Origin: Gammaproteobacteria bacterium
GTDB taxonomy: Bacteria > Pseudomonadota > Gammaproteobacteria > Nitrosococcales > Methylophagaceae
Direction: 5' to 3'
NCBI GenBank assembly: GCA_014859375.1
Contig: JACUUH010000015.1
Span: 1 to 43,728, forward strand
DNA length: 43,728 nt
Shown: positions 7,975 to 16,147 of the stretch, piece by piece
Position numbering within the stretch: the first letter of the stretch is position 1
Layout of the letters: each line of letters begins with the position of its first letter
Program-made: the position numbers and the translations under genes
The notes under the pieces: model-generated
What the model was told of the DNA's origin: nothing
The model's input: the letters and a program-made list of their open reading frames with translations, nothing else
Database searches by the model: none

Positions 7975-8544
7975 AATAGATATTGATTGTCGTCTCAAGG
8001 TGAATTTCGGCCAATAAGATCGCCTGAATGACGCTGTTTTTTTTAGCCGGAATAACGATATTTTTAAGTTTCTACTCTTTATCCCTTAACCCGAATTAAA
8101 GTCATTTTTATTAGACCACTACAAATCAAGGCCAATCAGAACTGAACGTAAGAGTACTAAGCAACGTTTATTTGTTAAAGTGTATTAGGGGGCTGTTGAT
8201 CTTTGATCTCTGCCTTTGTTGTGAGTTGCAAAACCGTCAATCAAGGCGCGAGGAATCCTGCTTGGTTGTTCCAAGTGAATGACGACCAATACCGAGTGGC
8301 GGTTTTCAATCACAACCCCGAGGGGCTGCGGCTGTTTTTCCGCCCCACGGCGTTGGAAATGACTTATGTAGAATAACTACATTGCTACCTTGTCGTAGAG
8401 TTCATCTGTAACGCATCAATTCTCGCTAAACCACAGCTTGCAAGGACTTTGCTTTTTGAAGCCTTAAAGCATCAGTATTCATGTTTTCCCTACATCGCGT
8501 GTGGCATAAATCTCATCTTTCTTGGCAAACAACGGGCTGTAGAT
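7975..8544. other. Gene-free intergenic stretch with a folded element at about 8190-8343
   Basis: No credible gene is seen between the mobile repeat and the end of nrdB. From about 8190 the sequence is dense in inverted repeats: a long-range pair GTTGTGAGTTGCAAAACCG (8218-8236) against CGGTTTTCAATCACAAC (8300-8316), enclosing CTTGG/CCAAG (8261-8265 / 8271-8275), then CCCC/GGGG (8316-8319 / 8322-8325) and GCGG/CCGC (8328-8331 / 8340-8343). It is noticeably richer in GC than its surroundings. It may be another non-autonomous repeat or a structured RNA. I found no clear terminator for nrdB. Confidence 0.5.
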
Positions 8545-9693
8545 TTAATCCCACTTCAGCGCACCACCTGTTTGATATTCGGTGACTTTGGTTTCGAAGA
8601 AGTTTTTCTCTTTCTTCATATTGGCTTGTTCATCTAGCCAAGGTAGAGCATCTTCGGCACCGGGGAAGGGTTCGGCAAAGCCCATTTGTTTAGCGCGTCG
8701 GTTCGCGATAAAACGGAATTGGCCGATGTGATCTTCTTTTGAATAGCCTAAGATCGGATCACGCAAAATGTAGCCCGCATAGGTTTTTTCAGCGGCTTCT
8801 GCTTGTTCGAACATGGCTTGTACTTTTGCAGGGTCTAACACCACGTTTTCTTCTTTGATGATTTGTTTTACAACACGAATACCAAACGAAGCGTGCATGA
8901 CTTCATCACGCATGATGTATTGCAGTTGTTCTGCTGTACCTTTCATCAAACCACGACGTTGTAGGGCAAAGATAGGACTAAAGCCGTTGTAGAACCAGCT
9001 ACCTTCGAAGATGCCTGCAAAGAACGCATACGACATCACGAAGTTTTCAAGTTCATCACGATTAGTCAGGTCAATATCACTGCGTAGTATTGAGTTTAAG
9101 CGATTATTAGCCAATTGAATTTTTTGGTTAATTTCTGGCACCACACGATAGCGGTTGTAGATTTCGCTTTGATCAAGCCCAATGGTTTCGATGCAGTGTT
9201 GGTATGTCCATGTGTGCAATGCTTCTTCATACACTTGGCGTGCCTGATAGATTTGCAATTCAGGTGCAGACATTTTTTCCATCACTGCCAGGCCGATATT
9301 ACGCATGGCGAGAATGTCGGATGTAGTCAGGTATGACAGCACGTTTTCATAAACATGCTTTTCTTCCATCGTCAGTTTATGACGATAGTCATGAACATCT
9401 TGTGCCATGTTGATATCAAGCGGTGTCCAGTGATTCTTGTTGGCATTGAGGAAGTATGTCCATGCCCAAGGGTATTTGAACGGTGCTAGTTGGTTGATAT
9501 CAGTCATGCCGTTGATAACACGTTTATCATCAGCATTCACCGGCGCTACAGTAATTTGTGGCGCTGGTGTTGGCGTTTGAACTGGACTGATACGCGGCGA
9601 AGGTTCGTTCGCCGCTGGTGCAGATTCAGTTGTAGTGTCAGCTTCTGTTAGTTTGTTTGCAGTTGCTGCAAAAGGATCGTCCCAATTTAGCAT
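8545..9693 (-). CDS. nrdB: Class Ia ribonucleotide reductase, beta (radical) subunit
   Basis: This 382-residue ferritin-like diiron protein generates the tyrosyl radical for ribonucleotide reduction. E157, H160 and Y164 in EALHTWTY align with E. coli E115, H118 and radical Y122. A second ligand set lies around EGSWFYNGF and the later EVMHASFG. The first ~55 residues are a Pro/Ala/Thr-rich, probably disordered extension. The C-terminal tail, which docks into NrdA, is intact. The ATG overlaps the nrdA stop by one base, so the pair is translationally coupled. No yfaE-type ferredoxin gene follows. Confidence 0.96.
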   Translation of the reverse strand: MLNWDDPFAATANKLTEADTTTESAPAANEPSPRISPVQTPTPAPQITVAPVNADDKRVINGMTDINQLAPFKYPWAWTYFLNANKNHWTPLDINMAQDVHDYRHKLTMEEKHVYENVLSYLTTSDILAMRNIGLAVMEKMSAPELQIYQARQVYEEALHTWTYQHCIETIGLDQSEIYNRYRVVPEINQKIQLANNRLNSILRSDIDLTNRDELENFVMSYAFFAGIFEGSWFYNGFSPIFALQRRGLMKGTAEQLQYIMRDEVMHASFGIRVVKQIIKEENVVLDPAKVQAMFEQAEAAEKTYAGYILRDPILGYSKEDHIGQFRFIANRRAKQMGFAEPFPGAEDALPWLDEQANMKKEKNFFETKVTEYQTGGALKWD

Positions 9694-12539
9694 TATTGAC
9701 AGGCCTCGCAGTCTGGTTCAAGAATTGAACAGGCTTTTGGTGCTTCCATACCTTCACCTAAGATGATGTCATCAACGGCAACGGGTTTGCTGACTGACGG
9801 CGGCGGTGTTGGCGTGGCTGATGATGTTTTTTCAGCGGCTGTTGCACCCATAGAGCGTAGGTAATAAGTAGTTTTAAGACCACGTACCCAAGCCAATTTG
9901 TACAAGTTGTCCATTTTTTTACCTGATGGTTCAGCCATGTATAGGTTTAAGCTTTGTGCCTGGTCTAACCATTTTTGACGACGTGATGCCGCTTCAATTA
10001 ACCATCGTGCATCCATTTCAAATGCAGTGACGTATAAGGCTTTTAATTCATCTGGAATACGGTCGATAGCCTGGAGGCTACCATCGTAGTATTTCAGATC
10101 GTTGATCATCACGTCATCCCATAAACCACGTGCTTTTAGATCTTCAACCATGTATGGGTTGATGACGGTGAATTCACCTGACAAGTTCGATTTAACAAAC
10201 AAGTTTTGATAGGTTGGTTCAATTGATTGGCTGATACCACAAATGTTGGCAATGGTTGCTGTTGGTGCTATTGCCATTGTGTTTGAGTTACGCATGCCTT
10301 GACGTTTTACTTTGTCACGCAGTGCATCCCAATCTAAGGTTTGACTTTGATCTTGTTGTAGGTAGTCACCACGCGCTGCTTTCAAAATTTTGATTGAGTC
10401 GATTGGTAAGATACCTTGGCTCCACAAACTGCCTTCGTATGATTTGTATTTACCACGTTCATCAGCCAGGTTTGATGATGCTTCGATAGCGTAGTAGCTC
10501 ACTGCTTCCATTGATGTATCAGCAAAGCTTACTGCTTGATCAGAGCTGTAAGGCAGACGTAGTTTGTACAATGCATCTTGGAAACCCATGATGCCTAGTC
10601 CAACTGGACGATGTTTTAAGTTTGAGTTACGTGCTTGCGGTACGCTGTAGTAGTTGTACTCAATAACGTTATCTAACATACGCATTGCGGTGGTGATGGT
10701 GCGTTTTAGTTTGTCCAGATCTAGTTTGCCATCAATAATATGTTGAGGCAGGTTGACGGAACCCAAGTTACAGACAGCAATTTCATCATCTGATGTGTTT
10801 AATGTGATTTCTGTACATAGGTTTGAGCTATGAACAACACCAATGTGTTGTTGTGGGCTACGCAAGTTACATGGATCTTTGAATGTAACCCAAGGGTGAC
10901 CTGTTTCGAACAACATACCTAACATTTTGCGCCATAAGTCGTTTGCAGGCAGTGTTTTGGTGTTACGAATTTCGCCTTTAGCTGCTTTGGCTTCATAGTC
11001 AACATAAGCTGCTTCAAATGCCAAGCCGGTTAAGTCATGTAGGTCAGGCACTTCTTCTGGTGAGAACAAGGTCCAATCGCCATTTTCAGCAACACGTTTC
11101 ATGAATAAGTCTGGGATCCAGTTAGCGGTGTTCATGTCGTGGGTACGACGGCGATCATCACCTGTGTTTTTACGAAGATCGAGGAATTCTTCAACGTCAA
11201 TATGCCATGTTTCTAGATACGCACAAACAGCGCCTTTACGTTTACCACCTTGGTTAACCGCAACAGCAGTATCATTTGCCACTTTTAAAAATGGCACTAC
11301 ACCTTGTGAGTTGCCGTTAGTGCCTTTGATGTGAGCACCCAAACCACGAACACGTGACCAGTCATTACCTAAACCGCCAGCATATTTAGATAGCAGGGCA
11401 TTATCGCGAATCGCGTTGTAAATACCGCTTAAGTCATCGGGTACGGTAGTTAAGTAACATGATGATAATTGTGGACGTAATGTACCCGCGTTAAACAGAG
11501 TAGGGGTACTACTCATAAAGTCGAATGATGACAATAAGTTGTAGAACTCAATAGCACGTGTTTCACGATCAATTTCATTGATAGCAAGCCCCATAGACAC
11601 ACGCATAAAAAATGCTTGTGGTAGTTCAAAGCGAGTGCCGCCATGGTGAATGAAGTAACGGTCATATAATGTTTGTAGGCCAAGGTAAGTGAATTGGAAA
11701 TCACCATCAGCTTTTAATGCTTGACCTAATTTATCTAAGTCATATTGACCTAATTCAGGTGCGATTAATTCATGATCGATCGCAAGTTGAATGTAATGTT
11801 TGAAATAATCAGGGTAAGTGTCTGTCATTTCTTTGTGTGATGCTTGGCGTGGTTGTTTAAAAACAAAGGTTAAGGCTTCACGACGAATGCTATCGAGTAA
11901 TAAACGTGCAGCAACGGTACTGTAACCTGGATCTTTTTCGATAAAAGTACGAGCAGACATGACCAGCGCTTTTTCAACATCTGATGCTGAAACACCATCA
12001 AAAATATTACGTAAAGTGTCACGTAAAATGTGAGCACTGTTGACGGCAGCGACGTCTTCACAGGCTTCAGTAATAAGGTAATTTAAACGGTCTACATCTA
12101 ATCGTTGTTTAGTGCCATCTGGCAAAGTAACGTTGATGGTTGTTTCGTTGACAGCAGTTGGATGTTGTTTTTCTTCTTCAGCACGTTTTTGAGCTTGAGC
12201 TTCACGATACAGTACATAGGCACGAGCCGTTTTATATTCACCTTCACGCATCAGTGTTAATTCAACCTGATCTTGAATATCTTCAATATGAACCGTACCA
12301 CCATTATCAAGACGACGGGTTAAATTTTCTGTGATTTGTTTGGTTATTTTGGCAACGACATCGTGAATACGACGACTGTTTTGTGCTGATTCACCTTCAA
12401 CCGCTAAAAATGCTTTTGTAATTGCTACAGCAATTTTGCTGCTATCAAAATCGGTTACTTGACCATTACGTCGAATAACTTGATATTGGCTATTAGAAGA
12501 AGAATCTGGAGTTATTTTTGCTGCTGGTTCGGATGCCAT
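9693..12539 (-). CDS. nrdA: Class Ia ribonucleotide reductase, alpha (catalytic) subunit
   Basis: The enzyme reduces ribonucleoside diphosphates to deoxy forms with NrdB. At 948 residues it is about 190 longer than E. coli NrdA. The N-terminus holds an ATP-cone (about residues 19-115, starting YQVIRRNGQVTDFDSSKIAVAI) and then a second cone-like unit (about 135-230), the arrangement known from P. aeruginosa NrdA. The catalytic barrel includes SSCYLTTVPDDL, NLCTEITLN and the C-terminal CxxxxxCxxC shuttle (CSILEPDCEAC). AGGA precedes the ATG at good spacing. Upstream are NrdR-like boxes and a DnaA box. The second cone being degenerate is likely by analogy, not shown. Confidence 0.96.
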   Translation of the reverse strand: MASEPAAKITPDSSSNSQYQVIRRNGQVTDFDSSKIAVAITKAFLAVEGESAQNSRRIHDVVAKITKQITENLTRRLDNGGTVHIEDIQDQVELTLMREGEYKTARAYVLYREAQAQKRAEEEKQHPTAVNETTINVTLPDGTKQRLDVDRLNYLITEACEDVAAVNSAHILRDTLRNIFDGVSASDVEKALVMSARTFIEKDPGYSTVAARLLLDSIRREALTFVFKQPRQASHKEMTDTYPDYFKHYIQLAIDHELIAPELGQYDLDKLGQALKADGDFQFTYLGLQTLYDRYFIHHGGTRFELPQAFFMRVSMGLAINEIDRETRAIEFYNLLSSFDFMSSTPTLFNAGTLRPQLSSCYLTTVPDDLSGIYNAIRDNALLSKYAGGLGNDWSRVRGLGAHIKGTNGNSQGVVPFLKVANDTAVAVNQGGKRKGAVCAYLETWHIDVEEFLDLRKNTGDDRRRTHDMNTANWIPDLFMKRVAENGDWTLFSPEEVPDLHDLTGLAFEAAYVDYEAKAAKGEIRNTKTLPANDLWRKMLGMLFETGHPWVTFKDPCNLRSPQQHIGVVHSSNLCTEITLNTSDDEIAVCNLGSVNLPQHIIDGKLDLDKLKRTITTAMRMLDNVIEYNYYSVPQARNSNLKHRPVGLGIMGFQDALYKLRLPYSSDQAVSFADTSMEAVSYYAIEASSNLADERGKYKSYEGSLWSQGILPIDSIKILKAARGDYLQQDQSQTLDWDALRDKVKRQGMRNSNTMAIAPTATIANICGISQSIEPTYQNLFVKSNLSGEFTVINPYMVEDLKARGLWDDVMINDLKYYDGSLQAIDRIPDELKALYVTAFEMDARWLIEAASRRQKWLDQAQSLNLYMAEPSGKKMDNLYKLAWVRGLKTTYYLRSMGATAAEKTSSATPTPPPSVSKPVAVDDIILGEGMEAPKACSILEPDCEACQ

Positions 12540-12576
12540 AATGGTGTTTCCTGTGTGCTATATGGAAAAGTTGAAA

Positions 12577-12624
12577 CCACAACAACTTGTGGTTTGAAAA
12601 AACATAAACCACAAGATAATGTGT
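12577..12624 (-). promoter_or_regulatory. Tandem NrdR boxes upstream of nrdA
   Basis: Two 16-bp imperfect palindromes lie at 12577-12592 (CCACAACAACTTGTGG) and 12609-12624 (ACACATTATCTTGTGG on the minus strand). Compared with the NrdR consensus acaCwAtATaTwGtgt, the distal one matches at about 13 of 16 positions and the proximal one at about 11. Their starts are 32 bp apart, i.e. three helical turns, as in known NrdR pairs. NrdR represses nrd genes when dATP is high. The nrdR gene itself is not in this window. Confidence 0.7.
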
Positions 12625-12672
12625 TTTTGGAAATTAGACAAGCACAAAAAGTGGATGGTTTTGTGAGCAAGA

Positions 12673-12681
12673 TGTGGATAA
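12673..12681 (-). promoter_or_regulatory. Perfect DnaA box upstream of nrdA
   Basis: The minus strand reads TTATCCACA, the strict DnaA-box consensus, about 135 bases before the nrdA start. DnaA is known to regulate nrdAB in E. coli through such boxes, tying dNTP supply to replication initiation. A single 9-mer can occur by chance, but position and orientation favour function. Confidence 0.6.
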
Positions 12682-12861
12682 CTTTTGATCGATCAGTTGT
12701 GACGTTAGAACCTGTCTTGCTTTGATCAATTTTGAAAAAAATACACGATGAATAAATTATTTTTTGCGTGATCAGAATCAAAGCAAATTTGACTGTGTTT
12801 TTTGTTAATTTCCGTCAAAATTTTTATCACAACCCTGTTTTGCCTGTATAAGACTGTATGA

Positions 12862-13329
12862 TCAGATAGCAGTTAAACTCGCAAGTACTTCCTCAACATG
12901 ATCTTTAACTTTGACATTGCGCCATTCTTTTACAAGTACACCTGCTGTGTTGATGAGGAAAGTGCTGCGCACGATGCCCATATATTCACGACCATAGTTT
13001 TTTTTAAGATGCAATACATCGAATAAGCTACATAGACGTTCGTCCTCATCTGATAACAGTTCAAATGGGAATCGTTGCTTTTGTTTGAAATTTTCATGCT
13101 TGCGCAGACTGTCGCGCGAAACGCCTACGATCACCGTATTGTGTTGTGCAAATTGCTTAATATTGTCACGAAATTGTTGTCCTTCTAGTGTACAACCAGG
13201 TGTGCTGTCTTTAGGGTAAAAGTAAATAACGATATTTTTGCCAAGATGGTCGGATAGGCGGAAGATACGATTTCCAGTACTGGCAATCTCAAAATCAGGT
13301 ACAGGTTGGTTTAGTTGTACTTTTGTCAT
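12862..13329 (-). CDS. bcp: Thioredoxin-dependent peroxiredoxin (Bcp/PrxQ)
   Basis: This 155-residue thiol peroxidase reduces H2O2 and organic hydroperoxides. The peroxidatic cysteine is C46 in DSTPGCTLEGQ. The usual nearby resolving cysteine (E. coli C50) is absent: that position falls in LEGQQFRDN. One other cysteine, C100 (DERLCSLFDV), aligns roughly with E. coli C99. The start is placed at ATG 13329 (MTKVQLNQPVPDF), which matches family N-termini; an upstream in-frame ATG at 13350 would add seven residues. It is divergent from dapA, as in Pseudomonas but without gcvR between them. Confidence 0.93.
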   Translation of the reverse strand: MTKVQLNQPVPDFEIASTGNRIFRLSDHLGKNIVIYFYPKDSTPGCTLEGQQFRDNIKQFAQHNTVIVGVSRDSLRKHENFKQKQRFPFELLSDEDERLCSLFDVLHLKKNYGREYMGIVRSTFLINTAGVLVKEWRNVKVKDHVEEVLASLTAI

Positions 13330-13440
13330 GGTATGTCCTAATTGATTCAAAATAAATATACCTTAACCAAATAATGATGATCTTGTCATCTTGTGATGAG
13401 CAAAGTACCATGCTCGTTTATTTTTTGGAGTCTTGTGAAC

Positions 13441-14319
13441 ATGTTTAGCGGCAGTATGGTGGCACTGGTTACCCCGATGAGAGCAGATGGCTCTTTGGAT
13501 AGTGACTGCCTTCACAAGTTAGTTGAGTTTCATATAGACAGTGGCACTGATGCGATTGTCGCTGTTGGCACAACAGGTGAGTCAGCAACGCTCAATGTTG
13601 AAGAGCATTGTGATGTTATTCGACACGTAGTTGAACAGGTCAATGGCCGTATTCCTGTTATCGCAGGAACAGGCGCAAACTCGACTACAGAAGCAATTGA
13701 GCTGTCAACCTATGCCAAAGATCTTGGCGTCGATGCTGTATTATTGGTCACACCTTATTATAATAAACCAACGCAACAAGGTTTATATTTGCACTACAAA
13801 GCTATTGCACAAGCGGTTGAGATTCCCCAAATTTTATACAACGTACCAAGTCGCACAGCCTGTGACTTATTACCGGAAACAGTCGCGCGTCTGGCGGATA
13901 TTGATAATATTGTTGGTATTAAAGAAGCAACCGGTGATTTGTCGCGCGTGAGTCAAATTAAAGCGCTGTGTGGCGATAAGTTGGAACTTTATACTGGTGA
14001 AGATGCCAATACAGTCGATTTTATTTTGGCCGGTGGTCAAGGTGTAATTTCTGTGACTGCCAATGTTGCGCCAAAAGCAATGCATTTAATGTGTCAGGCA
14101 GCGTTAGCAGGTGATGAGCAACAGGCTCGTGCTATAAATAATACGCTGGCGTTATTACATAAAAGCCTGTTTTTAGAGTCGAATCCAATCCCTGTTAAAT
14201 GGGCATTAGCAGAAATGAATATGATTCCCGTTGGTATTCGATTGCCGATGACAGTATTATCAGAAACTTACCATCAGTCGGTACGAGATGCATTAAATGC
14301 TGCCGGTGTATTAAATTAA
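13441..14319 (+). CDS. dapA: 4-hydroxy-tetrahydrodipicolinate synthase
   Basis: DapA condenses pyruvate with aspartate semialdehyde at the start of the lysine/diaminopimelate branch. With the start at 13441 (GGAG ten bases upstream) the protein is 292 residues, like E. coli. The numbering coincides: Schiff-base lysine K161 in GIKEATGD, Y133 in YNVPSRTACD, T44/T45 in GTTGES, Y107 in TPYYNKP. An in-frame ATG at 13393 would add 16 atypical residues and is rejected. It is followed closely by bamC, an arrangement common in gammaproteobacteria. Confidence 0.96.
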   Translation: MFSGSMVALVTPMRADGSLDSDCLHKLVEFHIDSGTDAIVAVGTTGESATLNVEEHCDVIRHVVEQVNGRIPVIAGTGANSTTEAIELSTYAKDLGVDAVLLVTPYYNKPTQQGLYLHYKAIAQAVEIPQILYNVPSRTACDLLPETVARLADIDNIVGIKEATGDLSRVSQIKALCGDKLELYTGEDANTVDFILAGGQGVISVTANVAPKAMHLMCQAALAGDEQQARAINNTLALLHKSLFLESNPIPVKWALAEMNMIPVGIRLPMTVLSETYHQSVRDALNAAGVLN

Positions 14320-14339
14320 TTGTGAGACATTTTAATTAC

Positions 14340-15368
14340 ATGAAATTATTACGTTTGAACCCTATTTCTTTAGCTATTTTGCTGGCAACAGTAACGGGTT
14401 GTAACTCTATACCTGCACTGGATCAGGTTGTGCCTGATAACACTAAAAAATATCGCAAAGCTGAGACTATGCCACCGCTTGATGTGCCACCCGATCTTAG
14501 TACTTCTCGTATCAATGATGACATCGCTGGTAAATCAAATAGTTCAGCTACGTACTCTGAGTTTGAACAGGCAGCCAATAATCCACTTGCTACAAAATAT
14601 AATATTACACCTGAAACTAAACCAACCTTGTCTGGTGAAGGCGATAAACGTCATTTAATTGTACCGGGTGATCGTGAGCAAACATGGCAGCGATTATTAG
14701 ATTTTTGGAGCGAAAAAGGCATAGAGGTGTCACGTAAAGATATTCGTATTGGTCTAATGGATACCGCTACGATTGATGGCGAAAACTATGCTTATCGTGT
14801 CCGTATGGAACGCGGTGAATCATCAAAACAACAAGATATTTATGTTGGTGCTGCTGGGTTTGATACCAATGCTACTAAAGATGAAGCGATGCTGCGTCAG
14901 TTAGCTGATTATCTTGGCGTGTTACATCAAGAACAACAAGCAAAAGTCAAAGCTCAAAAACAAAGCCAACCTCAACAGCAAACAATCAATGTTATGTTGA
15001 TTGATGATATTGGTGGTCAACAAGCATTGATGATTGAGCAAGATTTTTCTGATGTTTGGGGCCGTGTTGGTCGTGTCTTAGATAGTAAAGGTTTTTCAGT
15101 AGAAGATCGTGACCGATCACGTGGTCATTATTATGTGCATTACATTGATCCATTCAATGAAGCAGAAAAAGAAGAAAGCGGACTGTTAAGTTCTCTTGCT
15201 TTCTGGCGTGATAATGATGAAAAGTCGCCTGGTGAGTATTACTACATCAAGCTAATCTCGGATGCCGAAAAAACTAAGATTATTATTTTAGATTCTAAAG
15301 AAGTAAGAACATCGTCACCTACAGCGAAACGTTTGTTGGGTTTAATGCAGGAACAATTGGCTCTGTAA
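14340..15368 (+). CDS. bamC: Outer-membrane assembly lipoprotein BamC (NlpB)
   Basis: This is a 342-residue lipoprotein. The start at 14340 gives a type II signal peptide with lipobox ATVTGC and acylated C21. After a natively extended segment (KYRKAETMPPLDVPPDL, the part that contacts BamD in E. coli) come two helix-grip domains, the second with EDRDRSRGHYYVHYIDP and the C-terminal LLGLMQEQL helix. BamC is an accessory subunit of the BAM complex, which inserts beta-barrels into the outer membrane. It lies 20 bases after dapA and its stop overlaps the next ATG. The longer upstream frame from 14199 lies within dapA and is spurious. Confidence 0.93.
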   Translation: MKLLRLNPISLAILLATVTGCNSIPALDQVVPDNTKKYRKAETMPPLDVPPDLSTSRINDDIAGKSNSSATYSEFEQAANNPLATKYNITPETKPTLSGEGDKRHLIVPGDREQTWQRLLDFWSEKGIEVSRKDIRIGLMDTATIDGENYAYRVRMERGESSKQQDIYVGAAGFDTNATKDEAMLRQLADYLGVLHQEQQAKVKAQKQSQPQQQTINVMLIDDIGGQQALMIEQDFSDVWGRVGRVLDSKGFSVEDRDRSRGHYYVHYIDPFNEAEKEESGLLSSLAFWRDNDEKSPGEYYYIKLISDAEKTKIIILDSKEVRTSSPTAKRLLGLMQEQLAL

Positions 15369-16135
15369 TGCGCTTTGCTTCGATCGGAAGTGGTAGTCGA
15401 GGCAATGCAACACTGATTTCACATAAAGAAACCACACTCCTTGTTGATTGTGGTTTTTCTGCTCGTGAAACTGAGAAACGTTTGCAACGATTACAATTTG
15501 ATCCAACGATGCTGTCGGCAATTATGGTCACGCATGAACATTCCGATCACATTAATGGTGTCAGAGTATTAGCGCGTAAATATAAATTGCCCGTTTATGC
15601 AACACCAGGCACAGCAGGATGGTTACCTGCTGATGTAAAAGATCTGATTCAAGAATTTAGTTGTCATCAATCGTTTGCTATTGGTGATATTGAGGTTGAG
15701 CCTTTTCCGGTTCCGCATGATGCACGTGAACCAAGCCAATTTGTGTTTTCAAATGGGTTGCATCGCGTTGGCTTGTTAACCGATGTTGGAACAACAACAC
15801 CAGTTATAGAGCAGGCATTATCAGCTTGTGATGCATTATTATTAGAAGCCAATCATGACATGGCCATGTTAGAAAGTGGTGATTATCCCGATCATTTAAT
15901 TTATCGTGTATCAGGTCGTTTTGGTCATTTGAATAACGTACAATCAGCATCGATACTTGAAAAAATTGATACCTCACGCTTGCAACATATTGTTGCAATG
16001 CATTTAAGTGAAAAAAATAATTCGCCAGATATCGTAAGTCCACTTTTTGCCAAGGCATTAGGGTGTGAGCAAAGTTGGATAGCTATAGCCGATCAGAATA
16101 CCGGCTTTGGATGGCGACAAACCAGCAACAGTTAG
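15368..16135 (+). CDS. MBL-fold metallo-hydrolase (YycJ/WalJ-like)
   Basis: This 255-residue metallo-beta-lactamase-fold protein carries the metal motif THEHSDH (residues 55-61) and further ligand candidates in VPHDAREP, LEANHD and AMHLSEKNNS. The N-terminus MRFASIGSGSRGNATLI is characteristic of the YycJ/VicX group, which includes probable nucleases or phosphodiesterases; the substrate is unknown in proteobacteria. It is translationally coupled to bamC (TAATG) and followed 12 bases later by purC. The same bamC-MBL-purC order occurs in Pseudomonas. The function beyond hydrolase is not assigned. Confidence 0.9.
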   Translation: MRFASIGSGSRGNATLISHKETTLLVDCGFSARETEKRLQRLQFDPTMLSAIMVTHEHSDHINGVRVLARKYKLPVYATPGTAGWLPADVKDLIQEFSCHQSFAIGDIEVEPFPVPHDAREPSQFVFSNGLHRVGLLTDVGTTTPVIEQALSACDALLLEANHDMAMLESGDYPDHLIYRVSGRFGHLNNVQSASILEKIDTSRLQHIVAMHLSEKNNSPDIVSPLFAKALGCEQSWIAIADQNTGFGWRQTSNS

Positions 16136-16147
16136 AGAGACAATCTA

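Noticed and set aside
8449-8637. Plus-strand ORF of 62 codons across the nrdB 3' end
   Set aside because: It is the reverse complement of nrdB coding sequence plus flanking DNA, with hydrophobic low-information content and no ribosome binding site.
12459-12781. Two overlapping small ORFs (88 and 89 codons) in the nrdA upstream region
   Set aside because: They run through the NrdR/DnaA-box promoter region on both strands, lack ribosome binding sites and have no protein-like pattern.
14199-14339. N-terminal extension of bamC
   Set aside because: It lies in dapA in another frame; the lipoprotein signal begins exactly at 14340.
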